A stretch of 64,000 nt of DNA from Emergencia sp. (GTDB lineage: Bacteria > Bacillota > Clostridia > Peptostreptococcales > Anaerovoracaceae): contig JALEOD010000042.1 of assembly GCA_022767345.1 (NCBI GenBank), forward strand, positions 62,001-126,000, written 5' to 3'. Positions 53,425 to 61,549 of this stretch are shown here, piece after piece. A program made the position numbers and the translations under genes. The notes under the pieces were generated by a model, which was not told the DNA's origin, ran no database searches, and saw nothing but the letters and a program-made list of their open reading frames with translations. The stretch's first letter is position 1. The number at the start of each line of letters is the position of its first letter.

Positions 53425-54732
53425 CTAAACCTCCGTTCCTACTAAATCATAGTCGAATGCATCTTGAATTAAAACTTTTACCATATCGCCCGGAAGAAGG
53501 TTCCGCGAAGATGTAAAAATCACGGCGTTGTCGATTTCCGGCGCATCATAGCGTGTTCTGCCGATGAAGCTGCCCTCTTCTTCCATCTCTTCTACTAAAA
53601 CATCCAAAGTCCTTCCGACTTTTTCCTGATTGCTCTCCAGAGAAATTTCAATCTGTCTTCGCATGATTCCATCCAGACGCTCAGTTTTGATTTCCTCGTC
53701 AATCTGATTTTCCATCTCTCCTGCCGGCGTATTTTCCTCCTGAGAATATGCAAAGACGCCAAGACGCTCAAATCTTTCTTTTTCTATGAATTCCAGCAAA
53801 GTCTCATAATCTTCCTCGGTTTCTCCCGGAAAACCTACAATCAGCGTCGTTCTGATGTGAATATCAGGAATTGCGGTGCGCAGCCGTCTTAAAGTATTCT
53901 CAATAGACGCAGCTGTGGAGCGTCTGTTCATAGTCCGTAAAACACTGTCGCTTCCGTGTTGAATAGGAATATCCAGATAGTTGCAGATTTTCTCTTCTTC
54001 CGCCATCACCTGAATCAGTTCATCGGTAATCCGATCCTCATAGCAGTACATGAGACGAATCCACTCAATTCCCTCCACCGTGCAAAGCTTGCGAAGAAGT
54101 TTCGCAAGACGCAGCTCACCGTAAAGATCCATGCCGTAATAGGTTACGTCCTGAGCAATCAGAATCAGCTCCTTACAGCCTGCCGCAGCCAGCTGCTCAG
54201 CCTCTTTCAAAATATCCTCTTCTCTCTTGCTTCTATATTTACCGCGAATCTTTGGAATAATACAGTAAGCGCAGATGTTATTGCATCCTTCTGCGATTTT
54301 TATAGTTGCAGAGTAAGGATTTTCTGAAAGCTTTCTCACCTGAGATTCCAGCACGTCAGAAATGTCTCCGCTACATACGACAGCCCGCTCAGAAAGGGAT
54401 TCAAACAGCTCCGGCAGCTTTTCGTATTCATTGACGCCAACGAATAAATCCACCTCCGGCATTTCTTCGTAAAGATCATCCGCATAGCGCTGGGACAGGC
54501 AGCCAGAGACTACCAGCTTTTTGCCGTCAGCCTTGTACTCCGCCATCTCCAAAATCTTTTCGATGGATTCAGTTTTCGCGTCATTAATAAATCCGCAGGT
54601 ATTCACCATGATGATATCCGCGTCTTCCGGTTCGTTTACAATAATATGATTCTCGTTTTCCAATATGCCCGCTGCTACCTGTGAATCGTTGAAATTCTTA
54701 GGGCAGCCCAGGGTTTCTATATAAATTTTCAT
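53425..54732 (-). CDS. rimO: Ribosomal protein S12 methylthiotransferase RimO
   Basis: Radical SAM enzyme adding a methylthio group to Asp of S12. It has 435 residues: N-terminal UPF0004 domain with Cys in IETLGCPKNFNDSQ, MVNTCGFINDAKTES and VSGCLSQRY; radical SAM CxxxCxxC in AEGCNNICAYCIIP (about residue 147); and a C-terminal TRAM domain (residues about 370-435). LGCPKN distinguishes RimO from MiaB. It overlaps ftsK by 4 bp. Confidence 0.96.
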   Translation of the reverse strand: MKIYIETLGCPKNFNDSQVAAGILENENHIIVNEPEDADIIMVNTCGFINDAKTESIEKILEMAEYKADGKKLVVSGCLSQRYADDLYEEMPEVDLFVGVNEYEKLPELFESLSERAVVCSGDISDVLESQVRKLSENPYSATIKIAEGCNNICAYCIIPKIRGKYRSKREEDILKEAEQLAAAGCKELILIAQDVTYYGMDLYGELRLAKLLRKLCTVEGIEWIRLMYCYEDRITDELIQVMAEEEKICNYLDIPIQHGSDSVLRTMNRRSTAASIENTLRRLRTAIPDIHIRTTLIVGFPGETEEDYETLLEFIEKERFERLGVFAYSQEENTPAGEMENQIDEEIKTERLDGIMRRQIEISLESNQEKVGRTLDVLVEEMEEEGSFIGRTRYDAPEIDNAVIFTSSRNLLPGDMVKVLIQDAFDYDLVGTEV

Positions 54733-57377
54733 TCAGTCTCCACTTCGTTTTTCATTTCATTTAGTTCGTCTTCGGTCATGAGCACCTGTCTCGGCCGACT
54801 GCCGTCCTGCGGCCCTACGATGCCTCTGGCTTCCATCATATCTACAATTCTTGCAGCCCGGTTATAGCCGATTCTGAACCTTCTCTGCAGCATAGATACA
54901 GAAGCTTGTCCCGCTGATACGACACATTCGATTGCTTCCTGTAAAAGCTCATCGCTGTCATCGTCCTTTCCGCCTGCCTGCGGCAGATTACCTTTTTCAA
55001 TGGTGTTCATAACCTCGCCGGCATATTCAACATCTTCAACCTGTCCCTTGACGTGCTGAATGACATTATGTACCTCGCTGTCAGAAACAAAAGTCCCCTG
55101 CACTCTGACCGGCTTTCCCATGCCAAGCGGGTTAAAGAGCATATCTCCCTTACCCACCAGTTTTTCAGCGCCTGCCATATCCAAAATGGTTCTGGAGTCA
55201 AACTGGGAGGATACGGCAAAAGCAATTCTCGATGGAATATTTGCCTTGATTACGCCGGTAATAATGTCAACGGAAGGCCTTTGGGTTGCTACAATCAGGT
55301 GCATACCCGCAGCTCTTGCCATCTGTGCCAGACGGCAGATGGATTCTTCCACCTGAGATGGCGCAGCCATCATCAAATCCGCAAGTTCGTCGATAATAAT
55401 GACAATCTGCGGCATGACCTGCTCTTCCTCTCCATTCATGCGCATGGTTTCGTTGTAGCTTTCAAGGTCCCGAACCTGACTTTCCGCAAACTTCTTGTAT
55501 CTGTCCGTCATCTCCGCAACAGCCCAGTTCAGCGCAGCAGCCGCCTTTGCGGGCTCTGTCACGACCGGAATCAAAAGATGCGGAATGCCGTTGTAGTTGC
55601 CCAGTTCTACTACTTTCGGGTCAATTAAGACCAGCTTTACCTCGTCGGGGTCAGCCTTGTATAAAATGCTGGTAATAATACTGTTGATACATACACTCTT
55701 TCCGGATCCGGTAGAACCGGCGATCAAAAGATGCGGCATCCCCTTCAGGTCTGCCACGATGGCTTTTCCCGCAATGTCCTTACCTACTGCAAAGGTGATT
55801 TTGGATTTTGCGTCCTTAAACTCCTTAGAGTCGATAATTTCACGCAAAGTAACCATATTGATTTTGTCGTTTTCCACTTCTATGCCAACTGCGGCTTTTC
55901 CCGGAATCGGCGCTTCGATACGAATGCTCTTAGCCTCAAGATTCAGAGCGATGTCGTCGGCAAGTCTTACGATACTGTTGACCTTTACGCCGACGTTAGG
56001 CTGAATTTCATATCTGGTTACGGCAGGACCCTGGGTCACCTGAATAACCCTGGCATCCACATGAAAGTTCTTTAATGTTTCTTCCAGCTTCGCCGCTTTC
56101 ATCTTCAAATCGATGTTAATGTTTCCCTTGTTCTGTACCTGCGGTTTATTGAGCAGATCAGAAGAAGGTTTTTTATATTTACCTTTTGGCTTTTGTACTG
56201 CCGTCATCTCTGAAGGATCCAGTGTAATGGAGCTTGCTTCTTTCTTAGTCAGCTTCGCAGGCTCCTCCATGACAGCAATGCCGCTAACATCGTCTAAAGC
56301 ACTTTTCTTTGGAACATCGTTGATATCGTCAAGGCCATAGGATTTCTTTCCATCTCTGACCTTGACAAAGCTGTTTTCCGAAAGTCCCGTTTCAGGTTCT
56401 TCCTTTGGAAAAGCATCGCCGTCCAGACCATATCCGCTGTAAGATATTCCTCCGTCAAGGCCATAGCCGGAAGGCGTGCTGCTGCTTTCCAATCCGAAAC
56501 TCTGCTCTGCGTTTTTCTTTTCAGCAGGCGGCTCCTGATTCTTCTGTTCTTCTTTTTCATTTCTGCCGAACAGATTACTGTCCGTCATATATTTCAGCAC
56601 ATTATTTTTCTTGCTCTTCTTCTCTTTTTTCTCCGGATTCTTACCCAGCGGTCCCGCGTCGTCAAAAGGCGTAATAATATTGATATCACGTCCGTGCTCC
56701 GCAAATAAATCCGTCTGCGCTTCCGCAGCTTCCTCCCGCTCTCTCTCCTTCAAAAGCTTCCGCTCTTCCGCTTTGTCGGAAATCTTTTCAATGCTTCTGG
56801 ACACAGGCGTATTTGCCACCAAAAGAAGCGAGATAATGATGACAACGATGGAAAAGATGTAAAGACCAACCGTTCCTACCAATTTTGTCAGAAAAGTTCC
56901 CATTGTCATACCAAAGAAACCGCCGCCTTTGAGACTGACGCCATCCTCATAGAATTTACCCAAATCATAAGCCAAAATCTCATTGTCAATAAATCTTCCG
57001 CTGTTGAGAATACACAGCATGAGAAGTATGACAAATATCAGGGTAAAAGATTTCCCTGATATATGCGTCATTTTATTGATAAAGAGCATAATGCCCAGCG
57101 CCACCAGATACCACGGCACGATAAATCCCACAAGACCAAAAATTCCCTTTAAGGCATCTCCTATGGTATTACCCAGATTTCCTGCCGCGTGAAACTGTTC
57201 CGCTGCAAAGAGAAAAATACCGATTGCAATAAAAATCACGCCCCAGATTACATCGATGACGCGCTGGTCTGCTTTTCTCTTCTCCTGCATCTGCTTAATC
57301 TCTGCCCTGGCTTTGGTTCTCTTCGCACTGTCAGATTTTTTCTTTGCAGTCGTTTTCTTTTTCTTTGTCTGCGCCAC
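54729..57377 (-). CDS. ftsK: DNA translocase FtsK/SpoIIIE
   Basis: Pumps DNA through the division or sporulation septum. I start it at the GTG 57375-57377 (VAQTKKKKT), which has GGGGGA six bases upstream; a TTG 15 codons earlier lacks a site. It is about 882 residues: four membrane segments (about residues 60-190), a long charged linker with repeated YGLD motifs, a motor domain with LIAGSTGSGKSVCINSI (Walker A) and VLIDPKVVELGNYNGIPHL, and a C-terminal winged-helix gamma domain (ASVSMLQRRFRIGYNRAARI) that reads SRS/KOPS-type sites. The linker repeat SGYGLDGG is unusual. Confidence 0.96.
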   Translation of the reverse strand: MAQTKKKKTTAKKKSDSAKRTKARAEIKQMQEKRKADQRVIDVIWGVIFIAIGIFLFAAEQFHAAGNLGNTIGDALKGIFGLVGFIVPWYLVALGIMLFINKMTHISGKSFTLIFVILLMLCILNSGRFIDNEILAYDLGKFYEDGVSLKGGGFFGMTMGTFLTKLVGTVGLYIFSIVVIIISLLLVANTPVSRSIEKISDKAEERKLLKEREREEAAEAQTDLFAEHGRDINIITPFDDAGPLGKNPEKKEKKSKKNNVLKYMTDSNLFGRNEKEEQKNQEPPAEKKNAEQSFGLESSSTPSGYGLDGGISYSGYGLDGDAFPKEEPETGLSENSFVKVRDGKKSYGLDDINDVPKKSALDDVSGIAVMEEPAKLTKKEASSITLDPSEMTAVQKPKGKYKKPSSDLLNKPQVQNKGNINIDLKMKAAKLEETLKNFHVDARVIQVTQGPAVTRYEIQPNVGVKVNSIVRLADDIALNLEAKSIRIEAPIPGKAAVGIEVENDKINMVTLREIIDSKEFKDAKSKITFAVGKDIAGKAIVADLKGMPHLLIAGSTGSGKSVCINSIITSILYKADPDEVKLVLIDPKVVELGNYNGIPHLLIPVVTEPAKAAAALNWAVAEMTDRYKKFAESQVRDLESYNETMRMNGEEEQVMPQIVIIIDELADLMMAAPSQVEESICRLAQMARAAGMHLIVATQRPSVDIITGVIKANIPSRIAFAVSSQFDSRTILDMAGAEKLVGKGDMLFNPLGMGKPVRVQGTFVSDSEVHNVIQHVKGQVEDVEYAGEVMNTIEKGNLPQAGGKDDDSDELLQEAIECVVSAGQASVSMLQRRFRIGYNRAARIVDMMEARGIVGPQDGSRPRQVLMTEDELNEMKNEVETE

Positions 57378-57446
57378 GTTTTTTCCCCCATGCGTTTTGT
57401 CTAATTTGTCAATGTGAGCCAAAAATTCAAATTCGAAAACTCATAT

Positions 57447-58283
57447 TTATGCGGAGAAAAGTCCATAGCCGATGGTGCACAGACCTAAAATCCACACATA
57501 ATAAGAGAAATAGCTCAACTTCTTGTTAGATACGATACGAATCATCGTCTTAATGGCAAAATAGCCCGAAACTGCCGCTACCAGCATGCCGGCCAGAATC
57601 GGTCCCAAAAGGGACGGATCCAGATCACCTTCCAGCGCCTTCGGCGCTTCCAGTACGACGGAGCCTAAAATAGACGGAATAGAGATAAGAAATGCAAACT
57701 TCACTGCAAACTCTCTCTTAAGTCCCGTTGTCAAACCGCCTACTAAGGTAGAGCCGGAGCGGGATATGCCCGGATAAATAGCGATACCCTGCAAAACACC
57801 GATAAATACTGCGTTTCTACAGTTCATTTTTCTAATATCCCGGTTGGCAGAGCCCATTTTTTCAGCAAGAAACATGAGCACGCCGGTAATCAAAAATCCT
57901 ATGCCTACGGCCACCATGGACGAGTAAAGCCCCTCGAAAAAGTCGTTGAACAAAAGTCCGATGACCGCTGTTGGAATGGTTGCCACAATAATCATTACGC
58001 CAAGCTTGCGAACCGGTCTTTCTTCCAGACGAAGCCCCTTGCCGGTGCACAAATCCTTGATGGTTACGCAAAGCTCTACAATCAGCTCCCAAATATCCCT
58101 CCAATATGCGACAAAGACTGCAATCAGAGTGCCCAAATGCAGTAAAACTGCAAAGAGCAATACTTTGTCTGCTTCCACGCCGAACAGGTTCTGCGCCAAA
58201 GCAAGATGTCCGGAGCTGCTGATTGGCAGAAACTCTGCAAGACCCTGTAATAAACCTAATACAACCGCTTCAAAATATCCCAA
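57447..58283 (-). CDS. uppP: Undecaprenyl-diphosphatase
   Basis: Recycles undecaprenyl pyrophosphate for cell-wall synthesis; also gives bacitracin resistance. It has 278 residues, about eight hydrophobic segments, with GLLQGLAEFLPISSSGHLAL (first active-site motif, residues about 11-30) and IYPGISRSGSTLVGGL (second motif, about residue 173). The start is a TTG (58281-58283) with AGGGGGT at good distance. It lies 13 bp after asd. Confidence 0.95.
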   Translation of the reverse strand: MGYFEAVVLGLLQGLAEFLPISSSGHLALAQNLFGVEADKVLLFAVLLHLGTLIAVFVAYWRDIWELIVELCVTIKDLCTGKGLRLEERPVRKLGVMIIVATIPTAVIGLLFNDFFEGLYSSMVAVGIGFLITGVLMFLAEKMGSANRDIRKMNCRNAVFIGVLQGIAIYPGISRSGSTLVGGLTTGLKREFAVKFAFLISIPSILGSVVLEAPKALEGDLDPSLLGPILAGMLVAAVSGYFAIKTMIRIVSNKKLSYFSYYVWILGLCTIGYGLFSA

Positions 58284-58296
58284 TCTTATTTACCCC

Positions 58297-59397
58297 CTAT
58301 TTGCTTTTAATAAAGCCTTTTTCAGTTAACGCTTCTGCGCACAGAACTGCGCCGCCGGCTGCACCGCGGACGGTGTTGTGAGCAAGACCGATAAACTTAA
58401 AGTCATAAACGGTATCTTCTCTCAGTCTGCCGATGGAAACGCCAAAACCGTTTTCGCAGTCAACATCCAGTTTTACCTGCGGTCTGTTGTCTTCCTCTAA
58501 ATAGTGAATAAACTGTTTCGGCGCGTTAGGAAGATCAGCTTCCTGTGGGAATCCCTTGAAATTCCGCAGTTTTTCGATGAGCTGCTCCTTGGTTGGTTTT
58601 TTACGGAATTTTACAAAGACTGCAGCAGTATGACCGTCAAGAACCGGTACTCTGACGCACTGACAAGTAATGACAGGTTCCTGCGCCTTTGCAATCACGC
58701 CATTTTCTTCATCGATATGACCGAGGATACGCAGCGGCTCCTGTTCACTCTTCTCTTCTTCGCCGCCGATGTATGGAATAATATTTTCTACCATTTCAGG
58801 CCAATCGGCAAAGGTCTTTCCTGCGCCGGAAATCGCCTGATAAGTGGTTACTACTACTTCGTAAGGTTCAAATTCAGCCCATGCTGCCAGTGCCGGCACA
58901 TAACCCTGAATAGAGCAGTTCGGCTTAACTGCGATAAACCCGTTGGTAGTTCCAAGTCTTTCTTTCTGGTATTTAATAACATCAAAGTGACCGATGTTGA
59001 TTTCAGGCACAACCATCGGTACGTCCGGCGTCCATCTGTGAGCGCTGTTATTGGAAACTACCGGCGTTTCGGTCTTTGCGTATGCTTCTTCAATCGCCTT
59101 AATCTCATCTTTAGACATGTCAACAGCACTGAACACAAAGTCAACACCGGAGGCAACAGCCTCTACATCGCTGACATCCATCACTTTGATTTTCTTTACA
59201 GCTTCCGGCATCGGAGTCGTCATCTTCCATCTGCCGCCTACTGCTTCTTCATATGTTTTGCCTGCACTTCTTGCGCTGGCAGCGATGGTTGTCACCTCAA
59301 ACCACGGATGATTTTCAAGGAGAGAAATAAATCTCTGTCCAACCATGCCGGTGCCGCCTAAAATGCCGACTTTCAGCTTCTTGTCTAACTGTCTCAT
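58297..59397 (-). CDS. asd: Aspartate-semialdehyde dehydrogenase, archaeal/eukaryotic-type
   Basis: Reduces aspartyl phosphate to the semialdehyde, the branch point for lysine, DAP, threonine and methionine. It has 366 residues: KVGILGGTGMVGQRFISLLE (NADP loop), FIAVKPNCSIQGYVPAL (catalytic Cys, about residue 159), TYQAISGAGKTFADWPEM and RVPVLDGHTAAVFVKFRK (His). The motifs and length fit the class first seen in archaea and fungi rather than the E. coli type. AGAGGTAGTAGTT precedes the ATG. dapA lies in this window but in a separate unit. Confidence 0.95.
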   Translation of the reverse strand: MRQLDKKLKVGILGGTGMVGQRFISLLENHPWFEVTTIAASARSAGKTYEEAVGGRWKMTTPMPEAVKKIKVMDVSDVEAVASGVDFVFSAVDMSKDEIKAIEEAYAKTETPVVSNNSAHRWTPDVPMVVPEINIGHFDVIKYQKERLGTTNGFIAVKPNCSIQGYVPALAAWAEFEPYEVVVTTYQAISGAGKTFADWPEMVENIIPYIGGEEEKSEQEPLRILGHIDEENGVIAKAQEPVITCQCVRVPVLDGHTAAVFVKFRKKPTKEQLIEKLRNFKGFPQEADLPNAPKQFIHYLEEDNRPQVKLDVDCENGFGVSIGRLREDTVYDFKFIGLAHNTVRGAAGGAVLCAEALTEKGFIKSK

Positions 59398-59453
59398 AAC
59401 TACTACCTCTTTCTATCATAAAAATTTTCTTTTTTATCAAATCATATCATATA

Positions 59454-59484
59454 ATTTTACCATTTATTCCTTGAAATTTCAAGG
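59454..59484 (-). promoter_or_regulatory. asd promoter with palindrome over the -35 box
   Basis: Minus-strand -35 TTGAAA (59477-59482) and -10 TAAAAT (59454-59459), 17-bp spacer. CCTTGAAATTTCAAGG (59469-59484) is a perfect 16-bp palindrome covering the -35 box, a possible repressor site. Confidence 0.65.
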
Positions 59485-59552
59485 TATTTTCTGCACAGTT
59501 CTATGGCGGCTTCTATGGTACTTCCGCAGCAAACCCGTGAAAGCGAAGGAGG

Positions 59553-59817
59553 GTTGACAAATATCCGTGATTTCTTTATTTTTGTCAACATTTCATTGAA
59601 TTTCTGTCCGCAAGCGCATGGAAATCGATTGATTTTTTGACAAAATTGACAAAAAACAAAAAAAGTGTCAATCCTGTCAACGTTTCTGAATAAAAACGTT
59701 GACAAAATTGACGAATTCTTGATTTCCTGTCAACTTTGGCAATGTTTAAGGACGTACGAATCTTTTCGTACAGGCTGTTTGTTGACAAAAATACGCAAAC
59801 TAAAGATATTTGTCAAT
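59553..59817. repeat. Array D: inverted words GTTGACAAA / TTTGTCAAC
   Basis: Dyads are GTTGACAAA (59553-59561) with TTTGTCAAC (59581-59589); a 99-bp quartet TTGACA (59637), TGTCAACGTTT (59675-59685), AAACGTTGACA (59694-59704), CTGTCAAC (59728-59735); and GTTGACAAA (59781-59789) with TTTGTCAAT (59809-59817). The single dyads are both 37 bp long. A separate GTACGAA-TCTT-TTCGTAC hairpin lies at 59754-59771. It fills the 456-bp spacer between tdcB and the asd promoter. No ORF is supported. Confidence 0.7.
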
Positions 59818-59853
59818 GTTGATAGAAAAGCACGTTTCCTCAATTCTTTAATA

Positions 59854-60828
59854 TTATTTTTCTGCATTGTACTTCTCCATCAAATTGAAAAGCAAATCTC
59901 CGTCAATATTGCCGCCGGAAATAATCAGTGCAACATTTTTACCGCCGATTCTCTCTCTAAAATCCTGTACAGCCGCAACAGTCGTACAGCTTCCGGCTTC
60001 TGCAACAATTTTTTCTTCCATTGCCATAAAGCCGACAGCTTTTGCAATAGATTCTTCTGAGACAGCAATTAAATCGTCGACATAATCCTTTACCATCGCA
60101 TAACTCAAAGCGCCTACTCCCCCAATTAAAGAGTCGCACAGTGAATGTTCGCAAGGATACTCTTTGTAGAAAACGTTATCCTCATAGGATTTTATCATTG
60201 CAGGACACGCTTCTGTCTGAACTCCAATTACCCTGATTTCCGGATTTATAGTCTTTGCAGCTACTGCAATACCTGTAATCAGACCGCCTCCTCCAATAGG
60301 CACAATGATTGTGTCTATCTCCGGATTCTGTTTCAGAAGTTCTATTGCAGTTGTTCCCTGTCCGCCATAAATTTTGGGGTCATCATAGTAAGGATCGATA
60401 TAAGTCATACCGGACTCTTCGATAAAATCCATCCCTTTCTGATGGGCTTCGTCATAGTTTCTGCCCATCAGCATGACATCTCCGCCAAAGTATTTGATTT
60501 TTTCTATCTTGCTTTTCGGCGTCGTTTCCGGCACAATGATTTTAGCGTTTTCAATGCCAAGAAGTGAAGCCGCATAGCTGACAGAACAGCCATGATTTCC
60601 TGATGAAATCGTTGCGGCGCCCCGTTTTCTTTCCCCATCAGAAAGGGTCATCATCTTGTTCAATGCCCCGCGGATTTTAAAACTTTTTACCTTCTGTAAG
60701 GATTCCAGCTTAAAAAAGTATTTCTGTCCTTCTGTACTCAGCTCAAAGGATTCAGCCAGGGGCGTAACTGGTAAAACGCCCGAAATTCTTTCATAAGCAG
60801 CTTCGATTTCTTTGTAGTTAAAACTCAT
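59854..60828 (-). CDS. Threonine/serine dehydratase (PLP-dependent)
   Basis: Deaminates threonine to 2-oxobutyrate (or serine to pyruvate). It is about 324 residues from the ATG at 60826-60828 with AGAGGTG upstream. QKVKSFKIRGALNKM (PLP lysine, about residue 56), ISSGNHGCSVSYAASLLG (SSGNHG phosphate loop) and TIIVPIGGGGLITGIAVA (PLP phosphate) are intact. It lacks the C-terminal ACT-like regulatory domain of biosynthetic IlvA, so it is the catabolic TdcB-like short form. It is preceded by an attenuator-like leader. Confidence 0.92.
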   Translation of the reverse strand: MSFNYKEIEAAYERISGVLPVTPLAESFELSTEGQKYFFKLESLQKVKSFKIRGALNKMMTLSDGERKRGAATISSGNHGCSVSYAASLLGIENAKIIVPETTPKSKIEKIKYFGGDVMLMGRNYDEAHQKGMDFIEESGMTYIDPYYDDPKIYGGQGTTAIELLKQNPEIDTIIVPIGGGGLITGIAVAAKTINPEIRVIGVQTEACPAMIKSYEDNVFYKEYPCEHSLCDSLIGGVGALSYAMVKDYVDDLIAVSEESIAKAVGFMAMEEKIVAEAGSCTTVAAVQDFRERIGGKNVALIISGGNIDGDLLFNLMEKYNAEK

Positions 60829-60885
60829 ATCTTTCACCTCTTAAATTATTTTTTCATGTTCCGGAACGGGCTTTCGATGATGTCT

Positions 60886-60986
60886 AAATAAAAAGGCGCT
60901 GAACCTCACCCTCCGCAATGAAGCGGCCCTAACGGAATGAAGTTCAACGCCCATAACCCTGTGCCCGGGGACACAAGAAACATCAT
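60886..60986 (-). promoter_or_regulatory. Attenuator-like leader of the threonine dehydratase gene with 26-codon ORF
   Basis: A strong hairpin GGCGTTGAAC (60942-60951) with GTTCAGCGCC (60895-60904), then TTTTTATTT, ends about 55 bp before the gene. An open frame ATG ATG (from 60986) to TGA (60906-60908) encodes 26 residues beginning MMFLVSPGTG and ending PLHCGG, and runs through the left arm. An inner CCGC/GCGG hairpin (60913-60926) and TGTG/CACA arms near 60959-60975 give alternative folds. It has no T-box specifier stem. Peptide-, ribosome- or ligand-controlled termination is inferred. Confidence 0.6.
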
Positions 60987-61004
60987 CTTATTGAATTCAA
61001 TAAA

Positions 61005-61033
61005 ATCTTAGCATATCTGATTTTCCATTGCAA
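61005..61033 (-). promoter_or_regulatory. Promoter of the threonine dehydratase leader
   Basis: Minus-strand -35 TTGCAA (61028-61033) and -10 TAAGAT (61005-61010) with a TGC extended -10 and 17-bp spacer. The start site is near 60998, about 12 bases before the leader ATG. The rest of the 60829-61167 spacer is AT-rich, with no further feature seen. Confidence 0.65.
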
Positions 61034-61167
61034 GCATTTTTCAAATTATTTTTAATTAACGCTTTCCGATTAATTTCCAATAATAAATACCATACCTCAA
61101 TCAATATGAATCTTACGGATATTCTATCCTTTATTGGGCAGACTAATTTTCTGAAAGGAGTGATTCA

Positions 61168-61365
61168 ATGAAAAAGTTAATCCTTGCAATACTCATCATC
61201 GGCGGCATCAACTGGGGACTGATCGGATTCTTCAGATATAATCTGGTCGAAAGTATTTTCGGTCCGGATCTGTTCATAGTTTCCCGTATTATCTACGCCA
61301 TTGTCGGTCTGTCCGCCATATGGGCTATCACATTTTTATTTAATCACGATACCAGAGAGGGATAA
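61168..61365 (+). CDS. DUF378 family small membrane protein
   Basis: 65 residues with two hydrophobic helices (LILAILIIGGINWGLIGFF and VSRIIYAIVGLSAIWAITFL). GGINWGLIG and the DLFIVSRIIYAIVGL stretch are the DUF378 (YuzA-like) signature. Function unknown. AAAGGAGTGATTCA precedes the ATG, and a terminator follows at once, so it is monocistronic. Confidence 0.92.
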   Translation: MKKLILAILIIGGINWGLIGFFRYNLVESIFGPDLFIVSRIIYAIVGLSAIWAITFLFNHDTREG

Positions 61366-61388
61366 TCACAGCCCTCTCTTCTCTTTTT
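61354..61388 (+). terminator. Terminator spanning the DUF378 stop
   Basis: AGAGAGGG (61354-61361) and CCCTCTCT (61372-61379) form the stem, followed by TCTCTTTTT. Confidence 0.85.
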
Positions 61389-61493
61389 CTCAACAATATG
61401 CTGCTTCTCAAGCCTTATCCTCGCTTCTTTACACGATCGCCTGCCGCTTCACAGCCGATAAATCATACATTCCTTTTTCTTGCTTTTATCGTA

Positions 61494-61523
61494 TTCACCG
61501 AATTTAGCCTCAATGAATATGAT
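61494..61523 (+). promoter_or_regulatory. Likely promoter of dapA
   Basis: TTCACC (61494-61499) and TATGAT (61518-61523), 18-bp spacer, 26 bp before the ATG. Confidence 0.45.
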
Positions 61524-61549
61524 AAAGAAAAAAAGAAAGGAGTACCCCT

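Noticed and set aside
59553-59817. Origin of replication with DnaA boxes
   Set aside because: The TTGACA-type words do not match TTATNCACA, and no dnaA, dnaN or origin genes are near.
60886-60986. T-box riboswitch for threonine dehydratase
   Set aside because: The leader is only about 170 bases with no stem I and no GGGUGGNACCGCG bulge; the AGGGTGAGG stretch is a chance likeness.
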